A stretch of 64,000 bases of DNA, from the NCBI RefSeq assembly GCF_002118315.1, contig NZ_MTSZ01000008.1, positions 120,023-184,022 on the forward strand, in the 5' to 3' direction. Source of the stretch: Kiloniella majae. GTDB taxonomy: Bacteria; Pseudomonadota; Alphaproteobacteria; Kiloniellales; Kiloniellaceae. The notes under the pieces were generated by a model. It saw only the letters and a program-made list of their open reading frames with translations, was not told where the DNA came from and made no database searches. Shown in pieces: positions 1-7,892 of the stretch. The position numbers were made by a program, and so were the translations under genes. How positions within the stretch are numbered: position 1 is the first letter of the stretch; each line of letters opens with the position of its first letter.

Positions 1-434
1 GGCAAAAAGTCAAATTTGGATTCTACGGGAAAATCCGTATCGGAAATTCCTCGACCAGAAGTATTGCCCAGCGCCTTGGTGACCATTTCAGGCAGCCGAT
101 GATAGGTTTGCGGACCAAACACCATATCGACCTGTTTCGCACGGCGTAAAATCTCTTCACCTTCAGCCTGCGCCACACAACCGGCGACACCAATCAGCAT
201 GCGATCACCATCGGATTCGCGCTTTTCTTTGAGCCGTCTGAGCTGGCCAAGTTCAGAAAAGACCTTTTCAGAAGCCTTTTCACGGATATGGCAAGTATTG
301 AGAATAACCATGTCCGCCGTATCGGGGCTATCCACAGTCTTGTATCCCAAAGGGGCCAGAACATCTGTCATACGAACAGTATCATAGACGTTCATTTGAC
401 AGCCATAGGTCTTAATATAGAGCTTTTTCGCCAA
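1..434 (-). CDS. miaB: tRNA-2-methylthio-N6-dimethylallyladenosine synthase MiaB, N-terminal part, cut by window edge
   Basis: MiaB is a radical-SAM enzyme that methylthiolates i6A37 in tRNAs reading UNN codons. Only about 144 N-terminal residues are in the window. They show the UPF0004 domain with its three cluster-binding cysteines in the contexts [16 protein letters not shown] and GVAGCVAQ. The radical-SAM CxxxCxxC motif would lie beyond position 1. The start is TTG at 434 (reading [13 protein letters not shown]). Another in-frame TTG at 446 has a TAGG about 7 bases upstream and is equally possible; a TAG stop at 455-453 excludes anything earlier. It follows olsA by about 60-70 bases on the same strand and probably shares its transcript. 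Confidence 0.93.
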   Translation of the reverse strand, partial: MAKKLYIKTYGCQMNVYDTVRMTDVLAPLGYKTVDSPDTADMVILNTCHIREKASEKVFSELGQLRRLKEKRESDGDRMLIGVAGCVAQAEGEEILRRAKQVDMVFGPQTYHRLPEMVTKALGNTSGRGISDTDFPVESKFDFL

Positions 435-505
435 CGTAATTACCAATTCAGCCTAGCATCATATTCGGTATATTTATGAATAAACCGTTCTGACACCTTG
501 TTAAA

Positions 506-1342
506 TTACCATCTGTTGGGATTTGAAGCTATCTGTAATCGCTGCCCTCTCAGAGCATCAGAAACACCACCCGACACTGCCTTATGACAATGACTGGCCA
601 TCGCTTTCCGATTGGCGAAAAAACTCGCTTCTACTGGCTCCAGGAACTCAACCTCGACAGTTAAAACCCCCATCGCCAGCGCATGCCATAAATGCCCGGG
701 CAATTCCATATCACCATACCAAGCATAAAAAGGACGCCATAAGCGGCCCATCGGCATACCATCCAACCGGGTGTATGTAATAGAGATTGGCTGAACCAGC
801 AAGGGGCTATCGTTTTCGGATGCCTGGGCAACTGAAAAGAGAGCCGATTTAAAAGGCAACACCCGGGTACCGTCGCTTGACGTTCCCTCGGGAAATAAAA
901 TCAGATCACGCCCATTCCCAAGACGCTTCGCCATGTTATCGCGACTTTCGCTGGATTTATGTCGGCGGCGCTGAATAAAAACTGTGCCGGATAGCTTGGC
1001 AAGCCAGCCAAAAAACGGCCAATTACCAACCTCGGACTTCGCAACGAAGTGCCCGTCAATCAAACTACCCAGAATAGAAATATCCAGATAGGAAACATGG
1101 TTGGATACATAGAGTGTCGGCTGTCGCGTACTTTGCTGTCCACGGGTGACGATCTTGATACCATTCAAGAAACAGGTCGCGTTGTGATACCACAGAGGCA
1201 GTTTATACCGTCCCGGCAACCGCAGCAGCAAAAGCAAAAGTTGTAGCGGCATCAAAGCCAAAGTGAAAAGGACATACACAACCAAACGGCAAGAGGCTCT
1301 TAAATCAGATCCCAAACCAGAAGCTACAGCGATGTCCGACAT
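506..1342 (-). CDS. olsA: 1-acyl-sn-glycerol-3-phosphate acyltransferase family (OlsA/PlsC)
   Basis: A 278-residue membrane-associated acyltransferase that moves an acyl chain onto a lyso-lipid hydroxyl. After a hydrophobic N-terminal helix (residues about 20-42) come the catalytic HX4D motif in NHVSYLD and the FPEGTSSDG motif, the latter a variant of FPEGTR. The block KSEVGNWPFFGW is also typical of PlsC. Only one base separates it from the upstream olsB (TGA-T-ATG), so the two are translationally coupled. That pairing argues for OlsA, which O-acylates lyso-ornithine lipid, but a PlsC role in phosphatidic acid synthesis cannot be excluded. No second plsC is visible in the window. Confidence 0.85.
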   Translation of the reverse strand: MSDIAVASGLGSDLRASCRLVVYVLFTLALMPLQLLLLLLRLPGRYKLPLWYHNATCFLNGIKIVTRGQQSTRQPTLYVSNHVSYLDISILGSLIDGHFVAKSEVGNWPFFGWLAKLSGTVFIQRRRHKSSESRDNMAKRLGNGRDLILFPEGTSSDGTRVLPFKSALFSVAQASENDSPLLVQPISITYTRLDGMPMGRLWRPFYAWYGDMELPGHLWHALAMGVLTVEVEFLEPVEASFFANRKAMASHCHKAVSGGVSDALRGQRLQIASNPNRW

Positions 1343-1343
1343 A

Positions 1344-2162
1344 TCATGCTACCTGTTGTGCTGCATTGTCCGTTTCACGGCGATAGTGTTTATAGTACTT
1401 GTCTGTCACCCGGCTTGTTTCAACAATCACACAAACATCCGTGGTGCCAAACTGTTCATCAATCACGGCGCCATCTCCGATAACACCACCAAGCCTTAGA
1501 TACCCCTTAATCAAAGGCGGTAGCTCTTTAATGGCTGCCTTGGGATCAATCTGATCCGCAGGCATAAGATTCATGGAACTAAATCTTTCCGGCAGCGCTT
1601 TGGGGCGGATGGCAGTCTCTGCCAAGTGATTATGATAGAGATACGATAAAGGCAGTTTCATTTGCTCTGGATCAATGCCATGCAAACTTGCGCAACCAAA
1701 CATATACCGAATATCATAGGTGAAAACATACTGGGCAATACCACGCCACAAAAGCTGCATTGTCGAACCACGCCGATACTCCTGATCGATACAGGATCGG
1801 CCCAATTCAAGAATTTCTCCATCAAAATTCAGCAATTTCTCCAGATTAAATTCATCGACAGAATAAAACTGCCCGCGCTTTTCCGCACCTTCACGACGCA
1901 TTACACGATAGGTGCCAACAACAGCCTCGGGCCCTGTCCCTTTCTCATTGTCGAAAACAAGCAAATGATCGCAGAAAGGATCAAAGCTATCAAAGTCCCG
2001 ACTCTGGGCTTCCATCTCTGGTGTGGGTTGAGCGGAATTCTCGCGATAAAAAATATCATATCGCAGATTCTGCGCGGCCAAAACTTCCCGTTCGCTTTCG
2101 GCCAAACGGATCGTGAGTTGTCCCGCAGTTACATCGACGGGTCGTGAATTACCCTCATTCAT
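1344..2162 (-). CDS. olsB: L-ornithine N-alpha-acyltransferase OlsB (GNAT-like, hemolysin-type family)
   Basis: OlsB transfers a 3-hydroxyacyl chain from acyl-ACP to the alpha-amino group of ornithine, giving lyso-ornithine lipid; OlsA then adds the second chain. The 272 residues carry family blocks LRYDIFYRE, TYRVMRR, ILELGRSCIDQEYR and GCASLHGIDPE, typical of the OlsB/Acetyltransf_5 fold. It sits directly upstream of olsA and 70 bases downstream of the Fur-family gene, all on the minus strand. An AGGGA lies about 12-16 bases before the ATG, a rather distant Shine-Dalgarno. Two copies of a 9-bp direct repeat lie just upstream (2187-2210). I see no Pho box here, although ornithine lipids are phosphate-controlled in some bacteria. 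Confidence 0.87.
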   Translation of the reverse strand: MNEGNSRPVDVTAGQLTIRLAESEREVLAAQNLRYDIFYRENSAQPTPEMEAQSRDFDSFDPFCDHLLVFDNEKGTGPEAVVGTYRVMRREGAEKRGQFYSVDEFNLEKLLNFDGEILELGRSCIDQEYRRGSTMQLLWRGIAQYVFTYDIRYMFGCASLHGIDPEQMKLPLSYLYHNHLAETAIRPKALPERFSSMNLMPADQIDPKAAIKELPPLIKGYLRLGGVIGDGAVIDEQFGTTDVCVIVETSRVTDKYYKHYRRETDNAAQQVA

Positions 2163-2186
2163 GCTCAGCGTGTTCCCTGGAAATAG

Positions 2187-2210
2187 ACATGGCGAATTTA
2201 AACATGGCGA
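2187..2210. repeat. 9-bp direct repeat upstream of olsB
   Basis: ACATGGCGA occurs at 2187-2195 and again at 2202-2210, a centre-to-centre spacing of 15 bases. It lies 25-48 bases before the olsB ATG, between fur and olsB. It could be an operator half-site pair or chance; no known consensus fits. Confidence 0.4.
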
Positions 2211-2232
2211 GGACTGTGCCAGAAAATTGTGT

Positions 2233-2655
2233 CTATTTTATTGCACTACAGCCTTCACGAACAGCATAAAGTTCAAGGCGGTGATCGACCAGTCGATAAC
2301 CAAGCTTTTGCGCCATTTTACTCAAGAGCTCATGAATCTCATCATCAGAAAATTCCAACACTTCACCTGAATTCACATCAATCAGGTGATCGTGAACTTG
2401 CTCCGTTGCTTCTTCGTAACGGGCACGCCCATCGCCAAAATCATGTCGTTCCAGTATGTTAGCTTCTTCAAACAGTTTTACTGTCCGATAGACTGTCGCA
2501 ATAGAAATCTTCGAGTCTAGTTTGGAAGCACGGTGATAAACCTGTTCCACATCAGGGTGATCCGTAGAATCAGAAAGAACCCTTGCGATAACTCTTCGCT
2601 GTTCGGTCATTTTCAGACCTTTTTCAGCACAAAGAACTTCCAGTTTTGATGCCAT
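2233..2655 (-). CDS. fur: Fur-family metalloregulator (Fur/Mur type)
   Basis: A 140-residue winged-helix regulator that represses iron or manganese homeostasis genes when metal-bound. The DNA-binding half contains KMTEQRRVIARVL and the recognition helix region SIATVYRTVKLFEE. The dimerisation half contains HDFGDGRARYEE and VHDHLIDVNSGEVLEF, the alphaproteobacterial version of the usual HHHHH metal loop. No C-terminal CxxC structural zinc site is present, as is common in alphaproteobacterial Fur and Mur. The longer ORF begins at 2718, but ATG at 2655 has an AGGG about 6-8 bases upstream and matches the family N-terminus. Fur and Mur cannot be separated from sequence alone. Confidence 0.88.
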   Translation of the reverse strand: MASKLEVLCAEKGLKMTEQRRVIARVLSDSTDHPDVEQVYHRASKLDSKISIATVYRTVKLFEEANILERHDFGDGRARYEEATEQVHDHLIDVNSGEVLEFSDDEIHELLSKMAQKLGYRLVDHRLELYAVREGCSAIK

Positions 2656-2716
2656 AATTACCCTGAAGTCGTCGTTAATGAATACGGTTACTTTTTTGAA
2701 TAATTCTAATTTACAC

Positions 2717-2753
2717 AAAATGCGCTACCGAGAAAAGCCCGATAGCGCATTTT
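2717..2753 (-). terminator. Rho-independent terminator after mucR
   Basis: An 11-bp stem AAAATGCGCTA (2717-2727) pairs with TAGCGCATTTT (2743-2753) around a 15-base loop. On the minus strand it ends in a T-rich tail. It separates mucR from fur. Confidence 0.8.
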
Positions 2754-2782
2754 TTAAGACATATCAGTTCAAAGAAATTTGA

Positions 2783-3196
2783 TTACTTTGTTCTGTTTGC
2801 TTTTGTCCCCAAGCCAATCTGTTTTGCCAAAGAACTACGCTGTTTCGCATAGTTAGGGGCAACCATTGGATAGTCTTGTGGCAAGCCCCAACGTTCGCGA
2901 TATTCTTCCGGCGTCATGTTGTAAGCCGTTTTCAAGTGACGCTTAAGCATTTTGAGCTTTTTACCGTCTTCCAGACAGACAATGAATTCCGGTGTAATGG
3001 ATTTTTTAACGGATACAGCAGGTGTTGGCCGCTCAGGTTCTTTTTTCTCTTCCTGACCCAAGGTAGACAGGGTGCCATATACCTCGCGAATTAATTGAGG
3101 CAAATCTGACATTGCAACAGAATTGTTGGAAACATGTGCAGAAACAAGACTCGTAGTAAGCTCTACTAATTCTAATGAGGAGTTATCTTCAGACAT
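2783..3196 (-). CDS. MucR/Ros-family transcriptional regulator
   Basis: MucR/Ros proteins bind AT-rich DNA and control exopolysaccharide, motility and cell-cycle genes in Alphaproteobacteria. The C-terminal half is clearly MucR: a zinc-finger-like stretch from FIVCLEDGKK to KRHLKTAYNM, then MTPEEYRERWGLP and DYPMVAPNYA. In the classical Ros finger the ligands are C, C, H, H; here the second Cys is Asp and the last His is Asn, leaving C and H only. The first about 60 residues are variable and acidic. I chose ATG at 3196 (137 aa) over the TTG at 3217. The gene is monocistronic, with its own terminator at 2717-2753. Confidence 0.88.
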   Translation of the reverse strand: MSEDNSSLELVELTTSLVSAHVSNNSVAMSDLPQLIREVYGTLSTLGQEEKKEPERPTPAVSVKKSITPEFIVCLEDGKKLKMLKRHLKTAYNMTPEEYRERWGLPQDYPMVAPNYAKQRSSLAKQIGLGTKANRTK

Positions 3197-3362
3197 AGTA
3201 TGACTGTTCTTTCCCAATACAAAGTTATCTTATAATGATCAAAATATTATTTAGTTCATAACATACCAGTAAGTGAATTAAAGTTATTTTATGTAACTTT
3301 CAAGTTAGTTCGCATAAAATATTTATGATTATGGTGTCTATGCTAAGAATTTCTTGAAGGTT

Positions 3363-3821
3363 TTAAATATCCACAGACATAACAACTGCATCAACGGCAG
3401 TTCCATCAGATTTGTGGTAGTATTTGGATCTCCGTGCAATTTCAGAAAACCCCATCGCCCGATAAAGAGAAAGCGCAACGATATTTTCTTCGGAAACTTC
3501 TAAAAACACCTTATTAACAGATGCTTGACGAAATATTTCAAACATCTCGAGTATTATCTTCTTGGCAAACCCCAGTCCCCTTGAGCTCGGATCAACACAA
3601 AAGGTCAATATTTCAGCTTCGCCGACAACTTCTTGCCAAAGAATAAAACCAACCGGTTTTTCATCATGACAATAGATCAAGCCACTATTGGCTTTCTGAA
3701 CAAGTATTGCCGAAATATCCTTGGCTTTCCACGCAGAAGAAGAAAATGACCTCAGGTGCATTTCAGCCAACAGGTCTGCATGCTCAACACCGCACTGAAT
3801 TATTTTTTCAGAGCTGCTCAT
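3363..3821 (-). CDS. rimI: Ribosomal-protein-alanine N-acetyltransferase RimI-like (GNAT)
   Basis: A 152-residue GNAT acetyltransferase. RimI acetylates the N-terminal alanine of ribosomal protein S18. The acetyl-CoA binding motif A is seen in VDPSSRGLGFAKKI (the R/Q-x-x-G-x-G/A loop) and the late beta-strand/helix in ALSLYRAMGF. It starts 8 bases after the tsaB stop, the usual tsaB-rimI couple of bacterial genomes, which supports the RimI name over a generic GNAT. About 140 non-coding bases separate it from mucR downstream. Confidence 0.87.
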   Translation of the reverse strand: MSSSEKIIQCGVEHADLLAEMHLRSFSSSAWKAKDISAILVQKANSGLIYCHDEKPVGFILWQEVVGEAEILTFCVDPSSRGLGFAKKIILEMFEIFRQASVNKVFLEVSEENIVALSLYRAMGFSEIARRSKYYHKSDGTAVDAVVMSVDI

Positions 3822-3829
3822 AGCATCAT

Positions 3830-4531
3830 CTAGAAAGTCGTTTTGTCTTTGGGTAACGACACATCCGGAGCCCGCAAATACAAAGGTTCAACAGATTGTT
3901 TTTCCTGCTCAAAAAGTTTCTGCTCCAAAGCGCACCGTAACAAGTTCCCGGCATCCGCATTGGCAGAGGCTTTAGAGAAATTAATCGAACGCCCTGCCGT
4001 TTTCAAATCTTCAGCCACCTGATCAACGCCATCGCCGACCAGCAATAGATTACCATCAGGTAGCTGATCATTAAGATTCTCGGGAAGCGAAGCAAACGGC
4101 GCTGTCAAAGGCACGAGTTTTGAATCAAAACTTTGAACAAATAAATCTGCACGTTTGGCATCTATTACAACAACGATTTGTGTATCAACACCTTTTTCAT
4201 CAACAGGGACATCACGGGCCAACACTTCAAAGTTATTAACCCCGACAAGTGATTTGTTACAGGCAAGAGCAAACCCTTGAGCCGCTGCCAAACCAATTCG
4301 AACACCCGTAAAACCGCCAGGGCCTGTTGTAACCGCAAAACCATCCATATCCATCAGATCTTTGCCCGTTTCTGCCAACAAGTCTTGCACAATCGGCAAA
4401 AGGCGTTCGGACTGTCCCCGTCGCATGGGCTCTACTCGAGAAGCCAGAACATGGCCTTTGTCGATAATCGCAACGGAGCAAGAAGATCCCGCAGTATCCA
4501 AACCAAGTAACAATGAACTATCAGCACGCAT
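3830..4531 (-). CDS. tsaB: tRNA threonylcarbamoyladenosine biosynthesis protein TsaB
   Basis: TsaB is the partner of TsaD in making t6A37 on ANN-decoding tRNAs; it has the ASKHA fold but lacks TsaD catalytic metal ligands. The 233 residues open with LLGLDTAGSSCSVAI (phosphate-binding strand) and contain TTGPGGFTGVRIGLAAAQGFA, the most conserved TsaB block. Length fits the family. It is the first gene of a two-gene operon with rimI, and its start at 4531 is divergent from the deacetylase gene at 4727, leaving a 195-base shared promoter region in which I see no clear operator. Confidence 0.93.
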   Translation of the reverse strand: MRADSSLLLGLDTAGSSCSVAIIDKGHVLASRVEPMRRGQSERLLPIVQDLLAETGKDLMDMDGFAVTTGPGGFTGVRIGLAAAQGFALACNKSLVGVNNFEVLARDVPVDEKGVDTQIVVVIDAKRADLFVQSFDSKLVPLTAPFASLPENLNDQLPDGNLLLVGDGVDQVAEDLKTAGRSINFSKASANADAGNLLRCALEQKLFEQEKQSVEPLYLRAPDVSLPKDKTTF

Positions 4532-4726
4532 TATCGCGAAATCATCCCTTTGACACTCAAGTTAACTTAGCCCATAGCATAGGCAAAATAACATAATGGC
4601 TTATATCCGTGATCTGGCTTTGTTACAATTAAAGACAATCATTGATGATACCTTAATGATATTGCGCTAACCAATTGGCCAATATCAAAGCAACACTGAC
4701 AGACAAAGAAATAGAAATAACCCCCT

Positions 4727-5803
4727 ATGTTTAACCTGAAACGCTTTCAATTATTTTATCTTATCCTTACCGTCATCACAGGTATCATCGGCTTTCAAAA
4801 GGCAGTCTTTTCACAAGACAATGAAACAACAGGTGAAGCCAAAAATGGCGCTGTCGTTGTTATGTACCAACGCTTTGGAGAAACCCGATACCCGACAACC
4901 AGCACGTCGATATCAACATTAACGAGCCACATCCAGGAACTTCAAGACAGTCGCTACAATATCTTACCTCTCTCAAATATCGTAGATGCCATCACACAGA
5001 ATCTGCCGCTGCCAGAGCGTGCGATTGCGATCACTATCGACGATGCCTATATTTCTTTCTATGAAAGCGCCTGGCCTGAATTTAAAAAAGCGAACCTTGC
5101 GGTCACCCTTTTTGTAACAACATCTGCAGTAGATCAAAACCGGCCCGGTTATATGTCCTGGTCTCAAATAAGAGAGCTAGCCTCGGACCCACTTGTAACA
5201 ATTGGCAGTCACGCCAACGAACTTCGGCACATTGCGCATTTATCCGTCGAAGAGCAAAAACAGGCAATCGATAAATCCAATCAGACCTTCAGACGGGCTT
5301 TAGGAAAACAACCCAATCTATTTGCTTACCCCTACGGTGAAATCAGCAATGGCCTGCAAAGCACCTTGAAAGCAAATGGTTTCAAAGCAGCATTTGGTCA
5401 GCATTCTGGCGCTATTGCTCGCAATGCCAACCTTATGTCTTTACCACGCTATCCATTCAATGACCGGTTTGGCCCAATCGACCGCTTCAAACTAGCCATT
5501 AACAGTCTGCCGTTGCCAGTCACCGCAGTTTTACCTGAAGATTTAACCCTTAGCGACGCCACTAACCCACCGCTTTTCGGCTTCACAATTGGTCCGGAAA
5601 TAAAACCTCGTGAAGACGGATCTTATCGCGGACTGAATTGCTACAGCTCGCAAGGAGAGCTATCATTACAGGAACTTGGTGGCGGGCGTATTGAAGTCAG
5701 ATTAACAGAGCCTTTCAAACAAGGAAGAGCCCGTATTAACTGCACAATGCTTGGCCCAAACGGACGCTGGCGCTGGTTTGGACAACAATATTACATTCCC
5801 TGA
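4727..5803 (+). CDS. Exported polysaccharide deacetylase (NodB-homology) family protein
   Basis: A 358-residue protein with an N-terminal signal peptide or anchor (residues about 5-29, hydrophobic, followed by FSQD). The NodB-homology domain spans roughly 45-210. Its first motif reads ITIDDAY where most family members have TFDDG, so the two metal/catalytic aspartates are kept but Gly is Ala. The second motif is SHANELRH, an H-x6-H arrangement longer than the common HxxxH. AYPYGEIS is the usual third motif. The C-terminal about 130 residues match nothing I recognise. The substrate could be peptidoglycan, poly-GlcNAc or another envelope glycan. It is a single-gene unit with a terminator shared with nfu. 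Confidence 0.85.
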   Translation: MFNLKRFQLFYLILTVITGIIGFQKAVFSQDNETTGEAKNGAVVVMYQRFGETRYPTTSTSISTLTSHIQELQDSRYNILPLSNIVDAITQNLPLPERAIAITIDDAYISFYESAWPEFKKANLAVTLFVTTSAVDQNRPGYMSWSQIRELASDPLVTIGSHANELRHIAHLSVEEQKQAIDKSNQTFRRALGKQPNLFAYPYGEISNGLQSTLKANGFKAAFGQHSGAIARNANLMSLPRYPFNDRFGPIDRFKLAINSLPLPVTAVLPEDLTLSDATNPPLFGFTIGPEIKPREDGSYRGLNCYSSQGELSLQELGGGRIEVRLTEPFKQGRARINCTMLGPNGRWRWFGQQYYIP

Positions 5804-5823
5804 ATGAAAAATATTACCCCATA

Positions 5824-5863
5824 CAAAAAGCCCGGAGCTGAATAATCAACACCGGGCTTTTTG
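5824..5863. terminator. Bidirectional terminator between deacetylase and nfu
   Basis: CAAAAAGCCCGG (5824-5835) pairs perfectly with CCGGGCTTTTTG (5852-5863) around a 16-base loop. A/T tracts on both sides let it work for both convergent genes. Confidence 0.88.
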
Positions 5864-5886
5864 TGTTTTGGAAATCAGTTCAATAC

Positions 5887-6450
5887 CTAAGCACTGGCGC
5901 GCACTTCAGATACTTCAGGGATGTAATGACGCAGCATGTTCTCGATTCCCATTTTCAGGGTCGCAGTAGAACTTGGGCACCCTGCGCAGGCCCCTTGCAT
6001 ATGAAGATAAACAATGCCGTTTTCAAAACCGTGGAAAACAATATCGCCGCCGTCTTGTGCAACAGCTGGGCGCACACGCGTATCCAAAAGCTCTTTAATC
6101 TGGGACACGATCTCATCATCGTCTTCATCACTTGCTTCAGCATGAGAAGACATTGCTTCAGATGCATCAGTTATAACAGGGCGCCCTGCGGTGAAGTGCT
6201 CCATGATTGTGCCGAGAATGGATGGTTTCAAGATGTACCATTCTTTGTCTTCTGCTTTTGTGATCGTAATGAAGTCACCACCAAAAAACACGCCGGTTAC
6301 ACCTTCGATTTCAAACAATCTAAGAGCAAGAGGAGAGTTAGAAGCAGCTTCTTTCGCTTCAAAAAAAGCCGTACCGCCATCAAGCACCGGGCATCCGGGT
6401 AAAAACTTTAGCGTGGCCGGGTTTGGCGTCTGTTCTGTTTGGATAAACAT
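5887..6450 (-). CDS. Fe-S cluster carrier protein Nfu (NifU C-terminal domain family)
   Basis: A 187-residue iron-sulfur carrier. The N-terminal Nfu_N domain starts FIQTEQTPNPATLKFLPG, and the C-terminal NifU-like domain carries the cluster-binding CAGCPSS (C-x2-C) in VYLHMQGACAGCPSST. Such proteins pass 4Fe-4S clusters to aconitase, lipoyl synthase and similar clients. The longest ORF would add 26 residues, but ATG at 6450 gives the standard N-terminus, with a GAG-containing weak Shine-Dalgarno. It lies about 100 bases after the Usp gene on the same strand. Confidence 0.93.
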   Translation of the reverse strand: MFIQTEQTPNPATLKFLPGCPVLDGGTAFFEAKEAASNSPLALRLFEIEGVTGVFFGGDFITITKAEDKEWYILKPSILGTIMEHFTAGRPVITDASEAMSSHAEASDEDDDEIVSQIKELLDTRVRPAVAQDGGDIVFHGFENGIVYLHMQGACAGCPSSTATLKMGIENMLRHYIPEVSEVRASA

Positions 6451-6554
6451 ATCTTGCTCGTTTAAAATCGGTCTGGGATTGTTGTTCTTATATGTAATCT
6501 TATAGGGGCTATTCAAGCCCCTATCCACAATGAATATTCATATAGAATATTTCT

Positions 6555-7091
6555 TTAACTGATCTCGTCAATTTCAGCAGGCTCCAGATTATCGGGCACA
6601 ACCGTAATCGGCACACGCAATTTACCGATATGTTTTCCCATCAGCGCTGTCAAAAGTGGTCCCGGCCCTCCGGACCCGGAGCTCGCGCCCAACACCAGAA
6701 TAGAAATCTGATCATCTTCGTTAACAAGCTTGACCAATTCATCACGACGATCGCCTTCGCGCATGTAGAGCACGGGGATTTGTCCTGAATATTCAAGTAC
6801 TTCTTCACCGAGTTTATTCAAGAGAGCCTCGGCTTCGGTGCGTGCTTCTTCCTGCATCAAATCCCCGACAGCCGCCCAGTGATTAAACTCGGCAGGTTCA
6901 ATGACATACAACAGCGCAACCCGCCCGCCTGTATGCAACGCCCGTCGGCACGCAAAACGCATCGCTTGTAGCATTTCATCACTGTCATCAACGACAACCA
7001 GGAAAATTCGATCTGTAGATCCATGATCCCGGCATTTTTTACCGTCAGTTTCTTGATCAATTTTCAGTTCTGTCGATTCTGTTTCACTCAT
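6555..7091 (-). CDS. Universal stress protein (UspA family)
   Basis: A 178-residue cytoplasmic Usp domain preceded by a charged tail of about 28 residues. The core begins IFLVVVDDSDEMLQAMRFAC. The nucleotide-binding region ILVLGASSGSGGPGPLLTAL and the final strand VPITVVPDN fit an ATP-binding Usp. It starts 3 bases after the stop of the TIGR02186 gene and so belongs to a tauE/TIGR02186/usp operon. Usp genes follow trpS in several alphaproteobacterial genomes, so the position is conserved rather than accidental. Confidence 0.9.
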   Translation of the reverse strand: MSETESTELKIDQETDGKKCRDHGSTDRIFLVVVDDSDEMLQAMRFACRRALHTGGRVALLYVIEPAEFNHWAAVGDLMQEEARTEAEALLNKLGEEVLEYSGQIPVLYMREGDRRDELVKLVNEDDQISILVLGASSGSGGPGPLLTALMGKHIGKLRVPITVVPDNLEPAEIDEIS

Positions 7092-7094
7092 ACC

Positions 7095-7892
7095 TTATCC
7101 CTTGCGGAAAATTAAATGACCGATCCAGCCGGATACCAAAGCAATCACAATAGCAATAACACCATACATTGCACTATGAAGATGTGCATAGTCATAAATT
7201 TCAGCTTCGACACCAATTTTTGATACCGTCAGGGGTGTCGTCCGCGCATCAATGATTTGACCATCGCGCAGGTGATAAACACTCACAGAGTAAGTTCCCG
7301 TGGGTACATTTGCAGGTAATTCGAACTCTGTGCGGAAAAGATGTTCACCCAAAAAAACGATTTCCGCATTTTCCAACTGGTAATTTCCACTGCGGAGCAG
7401 GTTCCGAAGCAAGGCGTCTTTCCACGAATCAGCGAGCTTACCAGCAGCTTTTGTTACCGGAAGCTCAAGGCCGATATTATCAAAGCCAATGGCGTTAAGT
7501 GCGCGCGTCGCCGAAGACGATATTTCTTCAATTGGGCCAGTCGATGCGATAGAATAAAAACTTGGAACACTTTCAAACTTCATCGAAGCCGTGTTCATCC
7601 AGATCCCGGCAACCTGACCTTTTCGCTGTACCTTAAAGTCCGTATCTGGCCCTCTGACAACGACAATAACTTCGCCAGGGGAATTGATACTTCCAAATAA
7701 AAGAATGCGGTCCCCGGAGAACCCCGCTGTAATCGCAACAAGATGACTGGAAAGATCAGCTTCAATTGCCTTCGATTCTTTTGCGGATAGAACAAAAAAA
7801 GATGAAAATCCGACTGCCGCAAGCACTTTTAGAACGTCGATCCCGCTCACAGAAAAAAGTCGATGCACCAGAGAAATCACCAAGGATATCAT
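7095..7892 (-). CDS. TIGR02186 family membrane-anchored protein
   Basis: A 265-residue protein of a largely alphaproteobacterial family of unknown function (TIGR02186, alph_Pro_TM). Residues about 20-40 form a signal peptide or anchor, the middle is an extracytoplasmic beta-rich domain (DRILLFGSINSPGEVIVVVRGP), and one C-terminal membrane segment (about 240-260) ends near the C-terminus. Its ATG overlaps the stop of the TauE gene (ATGA), so the two are translationally coupled. This linkage with a TauE/SafE exporter is typical for the family and suggests a periplasmic partner of the transporter; that is inference. Confidence 0.85.
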   Translation of the reverse strand: MISLVISLVHRLFSVSGIDVLKVLAAVGFSSFFVLSAKESKAIEADLSSHLVAITAGFSGDRILLFGSINSPGEVIVVVRGPDTDFKVQRKGQVAGIWMNTASMKFESVPSFYSIASTGPIEEISSSATRALNAIGFDNIGLELPVTKAAGKLADSWKDALLRNLLRSGNYQLENAEIVFLGEHLFRTEFELPANVPTGTYSVSVYHLRDGQIIDARTTPLTVSKIGVEAEIYDYAHLHSAMYGVIAIVIALVSGWIGHLIFRKG

